NCBI GenBank assembly: GCA_021821185.1
Contig: JAKACU010000093.1
Location: 1 to 7,039, forward strand
Length of the DNA: 7,039 bases
Direction of reading: 5' to 3'
From: Bacillota bacterium
Lineage (GTDB): Bacteria > Bacillota > Bacilli > Alicyclobacillales > SLC66
Of the stretch, positions 1 to 5,962 are shown piece by piece. The notes under the pieces were generated by a model. That model made no database searches and was not told the origin of the DNA. It saw only the letters and a list, made by a program, of their open reading frames with translations. Both the position numbers and the translations under genes were made by a program. The first letter of the stretch is position 1. The number at the start of each line of letters is the position of its first letter.

Positions 1-906
1 AAAAAAGACGGGGCCAGGGCTTGTCCACTTGATGAGTATCATGATAATGAGATAGACAGGTGATAAGATGATCAGCGCAATCCCTGCTAAGAAGATATCC
101 GTCAGGCGTTTAAAAGCGCGGCCAAAAGGTGCATTGCGGTGTGGCAAGATGCGAATTGCCGTTCCATAGGGCATCTCGATCACCTCATGGCGCGCGGCGG
201 TGAGCGATAGCTGCCCGATCAACAGTTCAGATGGGATACCGCGTAATTGGCAAGCGCGAATACAATACTCGATCTCTTTGGCAGCAAGCGTGGGATAGAG
301 CATCACGCAATCCACGGCGTTTGTCTCAAGGTACGCTTCAAGGCCGCCCACGGTGCCAAGTTGTGATGTCGACGAGGCCAAGTGCATCGTATCCATAGAG
401 CCTGAGATAGCAAAGCTAGCACTGGCTACTTCTTGATAGGCAGCTTGGGATTCTTTATCGGCATCCGGTACGATGATGAGTCGTCGATCGGAGTTTTTCA
501 TCATTTTAAACGCGGTTTTTAGGATAAAGACGATTATGAGAAATAAGGCAAAGCTGATGATCGCAAAGCCGATTGCGATGATGCGGCTCAATTGATTGAG
601 GTGAAAAAGAAAGATGGTCGTGCCATAGAGTAGAAGCGAAAAGATCGTGGATTTGAGCGTATGAATGACATGGTCATAAAAAGGTTTGCTCAGATCAGGA
701 CTATGTTCTTGACGCATGGCAAGCACGATGCCCCACACGACAAGTAAGATGCCTAGCGTCATCAAGCTTAGCGGAGAGTGAAATTGAAAAGGTATCTTGG
801 ATTTGACCGCTAAAAAAAGATTATACGATAAGATAAAAGAGACTAAAAGTCCGATGATTTGCAACAAATTATGTATTCTTGTTAGCATTTTAAGGTGATC
901 TGCCAT
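1..906 (-). CDS. Polyprenyl-phosphate sugar-1-phosphate transferase (exopolysaccharide initiating enzyme), C-terminus outside window
   Basis: This enzyme would transfer a sugar-1-phosphate from a nucleotide sugar to undecaprenyl phosphate at the inner face of the membrane, the first step of exopolysaccharide repeat-unit assembly. Read leftward from ATG at 906 the frame stays open for 302 residues to the window edge. The N-terminal part has hydrophobic segments near residues 14-34, 47-63, 85-104 and 109-130. A soluble Rossmann-like region follows at about 140-240. The family signature then begins: KRLTDI at 266-271, a hydrophobic re-entrant helix at about 271-292, and SPGPVFF at 296-302. These are the entry motifs of the WcaJ/PglC-type transferase domain; its catalytic Asp-Glu pair would lie beyond the edge. 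A GGGGGA site sits 11 bases before the ATG. The gene lies 41 bases behind the phosphatase gene on the same strand, so the two are probably cotranscribed. The exact sugar cannot be told. Confidence 0.9.
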   Translation of the reverse strand, partial: MADHLKMLTRIHNLLQIIGLLVSFILSYNLFLAVKSKIPFQFHSPLSLMTLGILLVVWGIVLAMRQEHSPDLSKPFYDHVIHTLKSTIFSLLLYGTTIFLFHLNQLSRIIAIGFAIISFALFLIIVFILKTAFKMMKNSDRRLIIVPDADKESQAAYQEVASASFAISGSMDTMHLASSTSQLGTVGGLEAYLETNAVDCVMLYPTLAAKEIEYCIRACQLRGIPSELLIGQLSLTAARHEVIEMPYGTAIRILPHRNAPFGRAFKRLTDIFLAGIALIILSPVYLIIMILIKWTSPGPVFF

Positions 907-947
907 ATAGTGATGTCCCCCGAAATCACGTTACTGTATTCTATTCG

Positions 948-1688
948 TTACGAAAGCTTTGACGTCTGCCAAACTAGCTCGGCATTTTCGACAAATCTCG
1001 TTGCTTCATTCACGTATCCCCACTTCTTTGTAATCCAATCATAGGAAACTTGCAAGCCTGGTTTGCGAATCTGTGGATCATGTGCATCGCTTGCTACCAA
1101 ATGGACAAAACCTTCGCCTATCCACCGTCTCGACAATTTTTGACATAAGGAGCCAAATTCCCCCGTGATGGACCCTGTGGTCACTTGCATCCATGCGCCT
1201 TCTTCGATCGCTTGCGCGACTTTATCGTCATCTTTTTGCGCGATGAGGTTTCTTTCTGGATGCGCGATGATCGGCGTGATCTCACGAAGCCGCAGTTCAT
1301 AGATCAGTTCGTTCGCTTCACTGGGCCATTCTCTTGTGGGAAATTCCAAAAGAAGAAAGCGCGGTCCGACCTTCTTAGCACCAAGACATAAGGCAACGCC
1401 TTGCTCTAGGTGAGAAAGGAGATCGCGATGATGTCTGACTTCCATACCAATTTGAAGCTCGAGGGGAATGCCTTGCGCAACCAAAGCCGTCTGAAGATCG
1501 AGAAGGGCCTTTTGACTCACGGCAGGGTCGGCGTGGTACGAAGGTGAAAAGCCATGTGGCGTGGCGAAGATTTTGGTCACACCATCGGCGAGCCAAGCAC
1601 GCGCCATGGCGTTTGAGATGTTTATTTCAAGCGGTCCATCATCAAGGCCTGGGAGAATATGCGTGTGAAGATCAACGAAGTCGGACAT
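948..1688 (-). CDS. PHP-domain protein-tyrosine phosphatase, CpsB/CapC/YwqE type
   Basis: A metal-dependent phosphatase that in Gram-positive capsule systems removes phosphate from the tyrosine tail of the cognate BY-kinase and so tunes polymer synthesis and chain length. The 246-residue protein has the usual full family length. The PHP metal-ligand motifs are all present in order: DLHTH (H8, H10), DDG at 16-18, TPH (H45), E83 in GMEV, LLLEFP at 112-117, HPER (H143) and SDAH (D201, H203). The start is supported by GGGGTG eight bases before the ATG and by HTH falling right at the N-terminus as in homologues. A good promoter lies at 1745-1717 on the same strand. The gene is divergent from the adaptor-kinase pair instead of collinear with it, and leads into the sugar transferase gene. 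The PHP tyrosine phosphatase role is known for the family; its action on the kinase encoded at 2660-3358 is inferred. Confidence 0.93.
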   Translation of the reverse strand: MSDFVDLHTHILPGLDDGPLEINISNAMARAWLADGVTKIFATPHGFSPSYHADPAVSQKALLDLQTALVAQGIPLELQIGMEVRHHRDLLSHLEQGVALCLGAKKVGPRFLLLEFPTREWPSEANELIYELRLREITPIIAHPERNLIAQKDDDKVAQAIEEGAWMQVTTGSITGEFGSLCQKLSRRWIGEGFVHLVASDAHDPQIRKPGLQVSYDWITKKWGYVNEATRFVENAELVWQTSKLS

Positions 1689-1716
1689 AGAAGTTTCACC
1701 CCATTTTTATAAGATT

Positions 1717-1745
1717 ATCATAAAAAAGATTGCGGAAATTGACAA
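1717..1745 (-). promoter_or_regulatory. Sigma-A-type promoter for phosphatase/sugar transferase operon
   Basis: Read leftward, TTGTCA (1745-1740) is followed after 17 bases by TATGAT (1722-1717), five of six matches in each box and ideal spacing. Transcription would begin near 1710, giving a leader of about 20 bases that carries the GGGGTG ribosome site of the phosphatase gene. Confidence 0.65.
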
Positions 1746-1798
1746 GGAATTCTATAGTGAAAAAGACAAGTTTCGCCTGCAAATTACTATATTCGTGT

Positions 1799-1826
1799 TT
1801 GACCGACATGATTGTCCGTGTATAAT
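1799..1826 (+). promoter_or_regulatory. Sigma-A-type promoter for adaptor/kinase operon
   Basis: TTGACC (1799-1804), a 16-base spacer and a perfect TATAAT (1821-1826). Transcription would begin near 1833, about 30 bases before the adaptor start. It diverges from the promoter at 1745-1717. The two -35 boxes lie 53 bases apart back to back, so one regulator could control both arms of the locus. Confidence 0.72.
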
Positions 1827-1864
1827 AGAGCGCGACAAGACTATGAGTACAAGTGAGGTTACGT

Positions 1865-2644
1865 ATGGAGGGCACAGCAGAAATTTCTTTGAAAGAATAT
1901 TGGGCCATCATTAAGCGCTGGTGGGTGATGATCGTCAGCATCACGGTGATCGCGGCCTTGGTAAGCGGTATCGCTAGTGAATTTTTTATCAAACCGACGT
2001 ACGAAGAAAGTACCACGCTACTCGTAAACCAAAAGACGACGCCGAGCCAAGCCGCGATGGATGCTTTGTATAGTGCCATTCAAGCCAATGAATCTTTGGT
2101 GCAAACCTATAGTCAAATTATGACGAGTAACGTTATTTTAGATAATGTGATACAAGACTTAAAACTTTCCTATAAACCTTCACAATTAGCCAGTATGATC
2201 TCACTAACATCGAATAACCAATCCGAAGTCATTACCTTAAATGTCAAAGCAAACTCGGCTGATCTTGCCGCTAACATCGCCAATACTCTGGCATCGGTGT
2301 TTCAAAAGAAAGTCGTGCAGATCATGCAAGTGAGTAACGTGCAGATCATCGATCCTGCTGTGGTTCAAGCGAATACGCCGCCAGTGAGTCCCAATAAGAA
2401 GCAAAATATCGCGATTGCGTTCATCCTCGGTCTGATGGTCAGTGTCGGTCTTGCCTTTTTGATCGAATATCTGGATGACTCGGTTCGTTCGGAAGAAGAA
2501 GCTGCGCAAATTCTTGGTGTACCTGTACTTGGTGTCGTTCCTTTGATTCATCCTGCGACAGAAAGCAAAGCTGCGAAGGCAGTGCAAAGTTCGGCGAGTG
2601 CTGTGGTTCAAACGGCAGCAAGTAGTGCTATAAAACGCGACTAA
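1865..2644 (+). CDS. Wzz-type polysaccharide co-polymerase / BY-kinase activator (CapA/YwqC type)
   Basis: A membrane adaptor that controls polymer chain length and activates the cytoplasmic tyrosine kinase encoded next to it. The 259-residue protein shows the full Wzz layout. A short cytoplasmic N-terminus (ISLKEYWAIIKRWW) is followed by a first membrane helix at about 21-42 and an extracellular domain rich in Q, N, S and T. The proline-rich stretch PAVVQANTPPVSP before the second helix is a family hallmark. The second membrane helix lies at about 182-200, and then a cytoplasmic tail follows (SEEEAAQILGVPVLGVVP) of the kind that contacts the kinase. The tail ends in an unusual Ala/Ser-rich stretch. 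I chose the ATG at 1865 because GTGAGG lies six bases before it. An in-frame GTG at 1853 coincides with that ribosome site and would add only four residues. The kinase gene follows almost without a gap. Confidence 0.92.
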   Translation: MEGTAEISLKEYWAIIKRWWVMIVSITVIAALVSGIASEFFIKPTYEESTTLLVNQKTTPSQAAMDALYSAIQANESLVQTYSQIMTSNVILDNVIQDLKLSYKPSQLASMISLTSNNQSEVITLNVKANSADLAANIANTLASVFQKKVVQIMQVSNVQIIDPAVVQANTPPVSPNKKQNIAIAFILGLMVSVGLAFLIEYLDDSVRSEEEAAQILGVPVLGVVPLIHPATESKAAKAVQSSASAVVQTAASSAIKRD

Positions 2645-2659
2645 GTGCAAAGGGTGTTT

Positions 2660-3358
2660 ATGATGAAAGAGACGGATAGACAGCAAAACCTGGTGACCAT
2701 TTTAAATCCGAATTCCACCGTGTCAGAAGTGTATCGTGTGATTCGCGCGAACCTTGACTTCATGGGTGTCGATGAACCGATTCGCTCGATGGTGGTCACA
2801 AGCAGCATGCCTGGAGAAGGCAAAACGGTGACAGGCGCTAACTTTGCGATCGTCAATGCCCAAGCAGGACGCCGCACGATCATTGTCGATGCGGATCTGC
2901 GTAAACCGATGATGCACAGGGTATTTCAGCTATCGAATCAAACCGGTGTGACGAGTGTATTGATCAAGCAAAGCGAGCTTACATCAGCCATCCAGCACAC
3001 GAAAGTCGAGAACCTTGATGTGCTGACAAGCGGTGCACTTCCGCCAAATCCCGCAGAAGTTGTGGGATCCAAAGCGATGAAAGAGCTCATCAAACAACTT
3101 ACCGAGATGTATGACCTTGTGATCGTCGACTCTCCGCCTGTTCTTTCGGTAGCGGATGCACGACTACTGGGGCAGGAGGTCAATGGCGTGCTCTTTGTCG
3201 TTAGTGCTCATCAGGTGAGCAAGGTGGCCTTGAAGAAGGCGAAGGAGTCCTTGGATCTTGTCGGTGTCAAGATTATTGGGACGATACTCAATAAGAAAAA
3301 ACTCACGAAAAGCGAAAATTATTATTATTACCATTACGGGTATGGAACGAAAGCTTAG
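2660..3358 (+). CDS. Bacterial tyrosine kinase (BY-kinase), CapB/CpsD/YwqD type
   Basis: A cytoplasmic ATP-dependent protein-tyrosine kinase that autophosphorylates on a C-terminal tyrosine cluster and works with the adaptor encoded just upstream to control exopolysaccharide production. The 232-residue protein has the standard Gram-positive length. It has the EVYRVIRANLDF segment (23-34), Walker A SSMPGEGKT (48-56), Walker A' IIVDAD (74-79), the family segment LTSGALPPNPAEVVGS (122-137), Walker B LVIVDS (153-158), and a tail with six tyrosines at 221-224, 226 and 228. The ATG at 2660 is preferred because AAAGGG lies five bases upstream; ATG at 2663 is equally compatible. An in-frame GTG at 2645, directly after the adaptor's stop, has no ribosome site of its own. 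A terminator follows 26 bases after the stop, making this the last gene of the transcript. Confidence 0.94.
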   Translation: MMKETDRQQNLVTILNPNSTVSEVYRVIRANLDFMGVDEPIRSMVVTSSMPGEGKTVTGANFAIVNAQAGRRTIIVDADLRKPMMHRVFQLSNQTGVTSVLIKQSELTSAIQHTKVENLDVLTSGALPPNPAEVVGSKAMKELIKQLTEMYDLVIVDSPPVLSVADARLLGQEVNGVLFVVSAHQVSKVALKKAKESLDLVGVKIIGTILNKKKLTKSENYYYYHYGYGTKA

Positions 3359-3374
3359 TATAAGGCGAATTCAC

Positions 3375-3386
3375 TTATAGATGTAA
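3375..3386 (+). repeat. Direct repeat TTATAGATGTAA, left copy
   Basis: TTATAGATGTAA occurs here just before the terminator stem and again at 4593-4604, on either side of the lone helix-turn-helix gene. By chance alone a 12-base match somewhere in a window of this size is not surprising, so its role as an insertion boundary is only a suggestion. Confidence 0.3.
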
Positions 3387-3419
3387 ACACGGCCTCTTGA
3401 GTAGGAAGCCGTGTTTTTT
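3385..3419 (+). terminator. Rho-independent terminator of the adaptor/kinase operon
   Basis: AAACACGGC (3385-3393) pairs perfectly with GCCGTGTTT (3408-3416), a nine-pair GC-rich-core stem with a 14-base loop, and runs directly into a T tract (3414-3419). It sits 26 bases after the kinase stop. On the opposite strand the stem is followed by only three T residues, so it would be a poor terminator for the gene coming leftward from 4358. Confidence 0.85.
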
Positions 3420-3443
3420 CATTTTTATCTTTCTTTTTGGAAC

Positions 3444-4358
3444 TTATCTGCTTGATAAGAATGTGCTTACTTGATGGTCTACATAGCGTTGAATCTGTTC
3501 ATTGGCCACTTGCTCTCCTAACATGTCAGAGAGGTCGTTATAGGCGTTGCAGACCGCGTCTTGTAGCATCTGTAATGCCAAATGTATGGCACTTTGCTTA
3601 GACTGTTCTAGGGGCTTGCCATTGTCTGATGAGGTTGTCCGTACTTCGCCACAGGACGTGATAGGAAGCGATAGCTGAATGGTTGAAAGGATGATTGCCG
3701 CAGTATCGGTAGTAGGTAGGGATGGCTTTTCAAGGCTCGTCACCATTTTGATGTGCGATCTTGCATTGGATAGGTCAACGTTTGTTTTTGTAGGGGCAAG
3801 TTGAGTATGCTCCCTACGTGGATTACTAGGAAGTGTTTGTTGTGTGGCGGTGATGTTGTCCTTACCGACTAAGTCGTTGATCTGCTGCTGTTCTTCAGAA
3901 CCTTCGATCAACGACCACTTATGTAACCAGTGAAATAAGGCCGGGCCACTGATGCCTTGCTCTTTTGCGATGCGGTTCTTGCTCTTGCCTTTGGCACGTT
4001 CCAAGAGGTACTCTTCTTTGGTCAATGAGAATCCCACGCGGGTTTGCTCCTTTCTTGTGTACTTTACGCGATGATATTCCATCAAGCGCGGTACGGAAAA
4101 GCCTTCCTTATCAAGAATGTCACCTAGGAGTGTCAGTATCTCTTTATCAGCCTCTGTATAGCGCGTGGCGATCAATGGCGATAAAGAAACGCCGAAAACT
4201 TCACAGGCGACTTGTAAGCTCGTTCGGTTAGAAATCCAGTGAAGCGTTTCCTTCCAAGTCATGCCATGTTGATTGCCAAAATTTTTAATCATGGCGTACC
4301 AGTTAATCTCATCAGTAGCTACACTGTCCGTTGTAGCCGAGACCTGTGGTGTGCTCAT
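3444..4358 (-). CDS. Unrecognised helix-turn-helix protein
   Basis: I do not recognise this 304-residue protein. It has an N-terminal helical region (about 18-45, EINWYAMIKNFGNQ then a Trp-rich helix). A central segment follows with EEYLLERAKGKSKNRIAKEQ and ISGPALFHWLHKW (about 115-148), a convincing helix-turn-helix of the kind seen in phage and mobile-element proteins. Next come a polar Ser/Thr/Pro/Gln-rich linker (about 152-230) and a C-terminal helical region (about 250-304) that could oligomerise. No membrane segment or catalytic motif is visible. I chose ATG at 4358 because GGGGGA lies seven bases upstream. An in-frame ATG at 4424 would add 22 residues but has no good ribosome site. The gene stands alone and converges on the exopolysaccharide operon. 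A DNA-binding regulator or a phage-type replication or packaging accessory is possible. Confidence 0.75.
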   Translation of the reverse strand: MSTPQVSATTDSVATDEINWYAMIKNFGNQHGMTWKETLHWISNRTSLQVACEVFGVSLSPLIATRYTEADKEILTLLGDILDKEGFSVPRLMEYHRVKYTRKEQTRVGFSLTKEEYLLERAKGKSKNRIAKEQGISGPALFHWLHKWSLIEGSEEQQQINDLVGKDNITATQQTLPSNPRREHTQLAPTKTNVDLSNARSHIKMVTSLEKPSLPTTDTAAIILSTIQLSLPITSCGEVRTTSSDNGKPLEQSKQSAIHLALQMLQDAVCNAYNDLSDMLGEQVANEQIQRYVDHQVSTFLSSR

Positions 4359-4449
4359 CCTACTTCCCCCACTTACCTTATGGTTTGCATGTAACTTATA
4401 AGTAGCTCCCCCGAGCGAGATCATCGAACTATAGCCTATTACTGCACAC

Positions 4450-4475
4450 TTCGACGAACTCTATATGCATTCGAC
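4450..4475. repeat. Paired TTCGAC sites upstream of the helix-turn-helix gene
   Basis: TTCGACGAA (4450-4458) and TTCGACAAG (4470-4478) are direct repeats whose starts lie 20 bases apart, close to two helical turns. The first is itself a near palindrome. They lie about 90-120 bases before the leftward gene starting at 4358, near a weak -10-like TATAGT read leftward at about 4434-4429. They could be an operator, but no strong promoter can be matched to them. Confidence 0.3.
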
Positions 4476-4542
4476 AAGTTTCTTTTATTTTCCTGCTGAA
4501 ATCGTAAGGAGATAGTAGAGCATTTATCTTCATAAACATAAC

Positions 4543-4614
4543 CATCTATAAAGAGCAGCCAAACGATTTCTTTTGATTATAAGTGGGAATGGTTATAGAT
4601 GTAAGCTGGCTGCT
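4543..4614. repeat. Interleaved inverted repeats
   Basis: CATCTATAA (4543-4551) is complementary to TTATAGATG (4593-4601), and AGCAGCCA (4554-4561) is complementary to TGGCTGCT (4607-4614). The arms occur in the same order on both sides, so they cannot form a single long hairpin. The two stems are mutually exclusive or pseudoknot-like. The second arm includes the right copy of the TTATAGATGTAA direct repeat (4593-4604). A T-rich patch follows at 4628-4633, but it is too far from the stem for a normal terminator. It could be a remnant of a mobile-element end or a structured leader. Confidence 0.4.
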
Positions 4615-4725
4615 TGCTTAGCAAAAGTTTTTTCTTTTGAGTTGATACAGAAACGTCAATGTAATTAGGCACTAAACGGTCGATATGGTAGGTGTTCGCC
4701 ATGGTGTATACTAATAAGATGGGGT

Positions 4726-4731
4726 TATAAT
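4726..4731 (+). promoter_or_regulatory. -10 box candidate for the antitoxin/toxin unit
   Basis: A perfect TATAAT lies 21 bases before the ATG at 4753, but no recognisable -35 lies 16-18 bases upstream (GGTGTA is the best there). Starting here would give a leader of about 15 bases that barely holds the ribosome site. A second box, TATACT at 4707-4712, would give a longer leader and is an alternative. Confidence 0.35.
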
Positions 4732-4752
4732 AGAAGCTTAGGTGGTCTTGTC

Positions 4753-5028
4753 ATGGTAATAATTCGTAGTACAAGTCGAGTGCCATCCACCTTAAAAAAC
4801 CATAATCGACGACACATAAAGTGTCATCGTGTAATGAGAGTCATTGAGAGTTCTAACATCTCAAAATACACAATTGAACAGGCGCTCAGATATGCAAAGG
4901 CAACATTGGCTATCGAAGGGCAATTTGTGTCAAAGGATTCAGAAGACATTGTGCGAAAACGCGTAGAGGGAAAAATGACGCATGACGAATTCAGAAAATC
5001 GGCGTTAGATCTGGCCCTTAACCGATAA
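4753..5028 (+). CDS. VbhA-type Fic antitoxin with N-terminal extension
   Basis: A small helical protein that in VbhA/VbhT-type pairs blocks the ATP site of a Fic toxin. The inhibitory motif (S/T)xxxE(G/N) is visible as T51-L-A-I-E55-G56 inside ALRYAKATLAIEGQFV. It is followed by the second and third helices typical of the family (DSEDIVRKRVEGKMTHDEF, then ALDLAL). The family is usually about 60-70 residues long; this one is 91. The extra 27 residues are strongly basic (several Arg, Lys and His), and the domain-proper start would be ATG 4834. I keep ATG 4753 because AGGTGG lies seven bases before it, whereas nothing resembling a ribosome site precedes 4834. The stop is one base before the start of the ruined fic gene, the coupled arrangement of a toxin-antitoxin pair. 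The partner is broken, so this may now be an orphan antitoxin. Confidence 0.8.
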   Translation: MVIIRSTSRVPSTLKNHNRRHIKCHRVMRVIESSNISKYTIEQALRYAKATLAIEGQFVSKDSEDIVRKRVEGKMTHDEFRKSALDLALNR

Positions 5029-5029
5029 G

Positions 5030-5465
5030 ATGTTCATTTAGTCAAAGTACTGTTATCCTATATATTTTTCAGGACGTGTATCCGTTTGCAGGTTTGATCA
5101 GAAATGAGGATATATCTAAGGGCAATACTCCGTTTGCAAGATTTCAGTTCATTAATTCACAATTCAATGAAGTATATGGATAATTGGAAAATGACGATTA
5201 TCTGAGAAAAACTTCCCGAAAACAGTTTGCAAAGAGAGCAGCATATTTTATGGGGGAAATTAACATCATTCATCCTTTCCGTGAAGGTAATGGTCGGACT
5301 CAACGAGAATATTTCCGTTGCCTTGCACAGGAAGTGGGATTTAACTTGGATTGGGACGCAGTGGATAAGGATAAGGCCTTCGATGCGTCGGTACAGTCCG
5401 TTTTTAACTGTAGCCATCTGGAAAAGGTTATATTTGATTGTATCAGTTCTCGTTTTGAGGAATAG
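5030..5465 (+). pseudogene. Decayed Fic-family AMP transferase toxin gene
   Basis: Fic toxins transfer AMP to hydroxyl groups on target proteins; gyrase and topoisomerase IV are known targets of VbhT-like members. The gene begins with ATG 5030 one base after the antitoxin stop and has no ribosome site, so it was probably translationally coupled. It reads MFI, a TAG stop at 5039-5041, then SKYCYP, which fits a Fic N-terminus. At about 5060 it jumps frame straight into YIFQDVYPFAG, so some 50 codons are missing by comparison with the family. The flap segment DISKGNTPFARFQFI follows, then TAA at 5181-5183. The rest is intact: FAKRAAYFMGEIN and the catalytic HPFREGNGRTQR (5271-5306, His-Phe-GNGR-Arg complete), through to TAG 5463-5465. 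A product from TTG 5184 would keep the catalytic loop but lose the flap and N-terminal helices, so it is probably inactive. Confidence 0.85.
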
Positions 5466-5598
5466 CGTGATAAAAACTTTCTAAGCATCGGATATTGACT
5501 ACAAGCTCAGAGAGTTTTGTCAAGTTCGTAAACTGTTGCTTGGTGGAAACTGCTTTGCAAATACCGCAGTGTCCGAAACTGCAGATGAAATTTTCGAT
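5466..5598. other. Spacer with no recognisable gene
   Basis: Between the end of the fic remnant and the DUF3892-like remnant I see no supported gene. A 41-codon open stretch on the + strand (5485-5607, with LREFCQVRKLLLGGN and SETADEIFDSK) has a protein-like composition but no start with a ribosome site. It overlaps the opposite-strand remnant by a few bases. It may be another gene fragment; I do not recognise it. Confidence 0.4.
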
Positions 5599-5877
5599 TC
5601 AAAAACGTAGCAGCGAAAGCAGATTGTCCTTAGCAGTGTCATCAGGGTGCGTACGGATGTAGTGTGTTCCGGCTGTAGATCTCTGTCCTATGATGCGTGT
5701 TTGGTGGCCTCCGCGGATCGTGTAGTAGTAATTCATCTTTGGGTTTACGATATAGTCGTATACCTATTCGCGTGTTTCCATAATACCACTTGATAGTTTT
5801 GCCTTTGCTATGTATTGCTCTTTAGTTTTAGGACTGTCAACATGGACTGCACTAACAGGATCGGGCACTCTATCCAC
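5599..5877 (-). pseudogene. DUF3892-like protein gene broken by one stop
   Basis: Read leftward, the frame from a possible GTG at 5877 to TGA at 5601-5599 spans 93 codons, about the size of a DUF3892 protein. The last part has the family's characteristic ending: RIIGQR, then THYIRTHPDDTAKDNLLSL. A single TAG at 5766-5764 interrupts it in METRE-stop-VYDYIVNP; a TGG-to-TAG change would explain it. No ribosome site precedes the GTG, and an in-frame stop lies just upstream (5886-5884), so the original start may also be lost. DUF3892 proteins are small, of unknown function and common in Bacillota and their mobile elements. The family call rests on recalled pattern similarity, not a search. Confidence 0.55.
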
Positions 5878-5962
5878 TTCATTTCAAGAATAAATTTCCA
5901 ATATCGTTTGGAATTCAAAATACGGCTACGTTGATAGTTAGAATAGGACAAATTTGGCCCTG

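Larger units (their letters stand above)
4359..4752. other. Gene-free spacer between divergent genes
   Basis: This stretch of about 390 bases separates the leftward helix-turn-helix gene from the rightward antitoxin gene. I find no convincing coding frame. It holds a perfect palindrome ACTTATAAGT (4394-4403) in the presumed leader of the leftward gene, the paired TTCGAC sites, an inverted-repeat cluster at 4543-4614, a T-rich patch at 4627-4638, and -10-like boxes TATACT (4707-4712) and TATAAT (4726-4731) before the antitoxin gene. No tRNA or known riboswitch fold was recognised. Confidence 0.6.

Noticed and set aside
1696..2079. A 127-codon reverse-strand open frame through the divergent promoter region
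   Set aside because: It overlaps both promoters and the start of the adaptor gene, and its apparent membrane segment is the shadow of the adaptor's first helix.
2237..2686. A 149-codon open frame on the reverse strand across the adaptor gene
   Set aside because: It lies antisense to a clear Wzz-type gene, has His/Arg/Phe-rich low-quality composition, no recognisable domain and no matching ribosome site.
3444..4424. Longer form of the helix-turn-helix protein from ATG 4424
   Set aside because: It lacks a good ribosome site, whereas ATG 4358 has GGGGGA at ideal spacing; a -10-like box lies almost on top of 4424.
4450..4475. SOS (LexA/DinR) box
   Set aside because: CGAAC and TTCG halves are present, but the spacing does not fit the Bacillus CGAAC-N4-GTTCG consensus.
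4615..4638. Terminator between the spacer repeats and the antitoxin gene
   Set aside because: The T run is preceded only by a four-pair hairpin (TTGC-TTA-GCAA) with two extra A residues between stem and tract, too weak to call.
5227..5484. Separate + strand gene in the frame overlapping the fic remnant
   Set aside because: It is the out-of-frame shadow of the conserved Fic catalytic region and has no family-like features.
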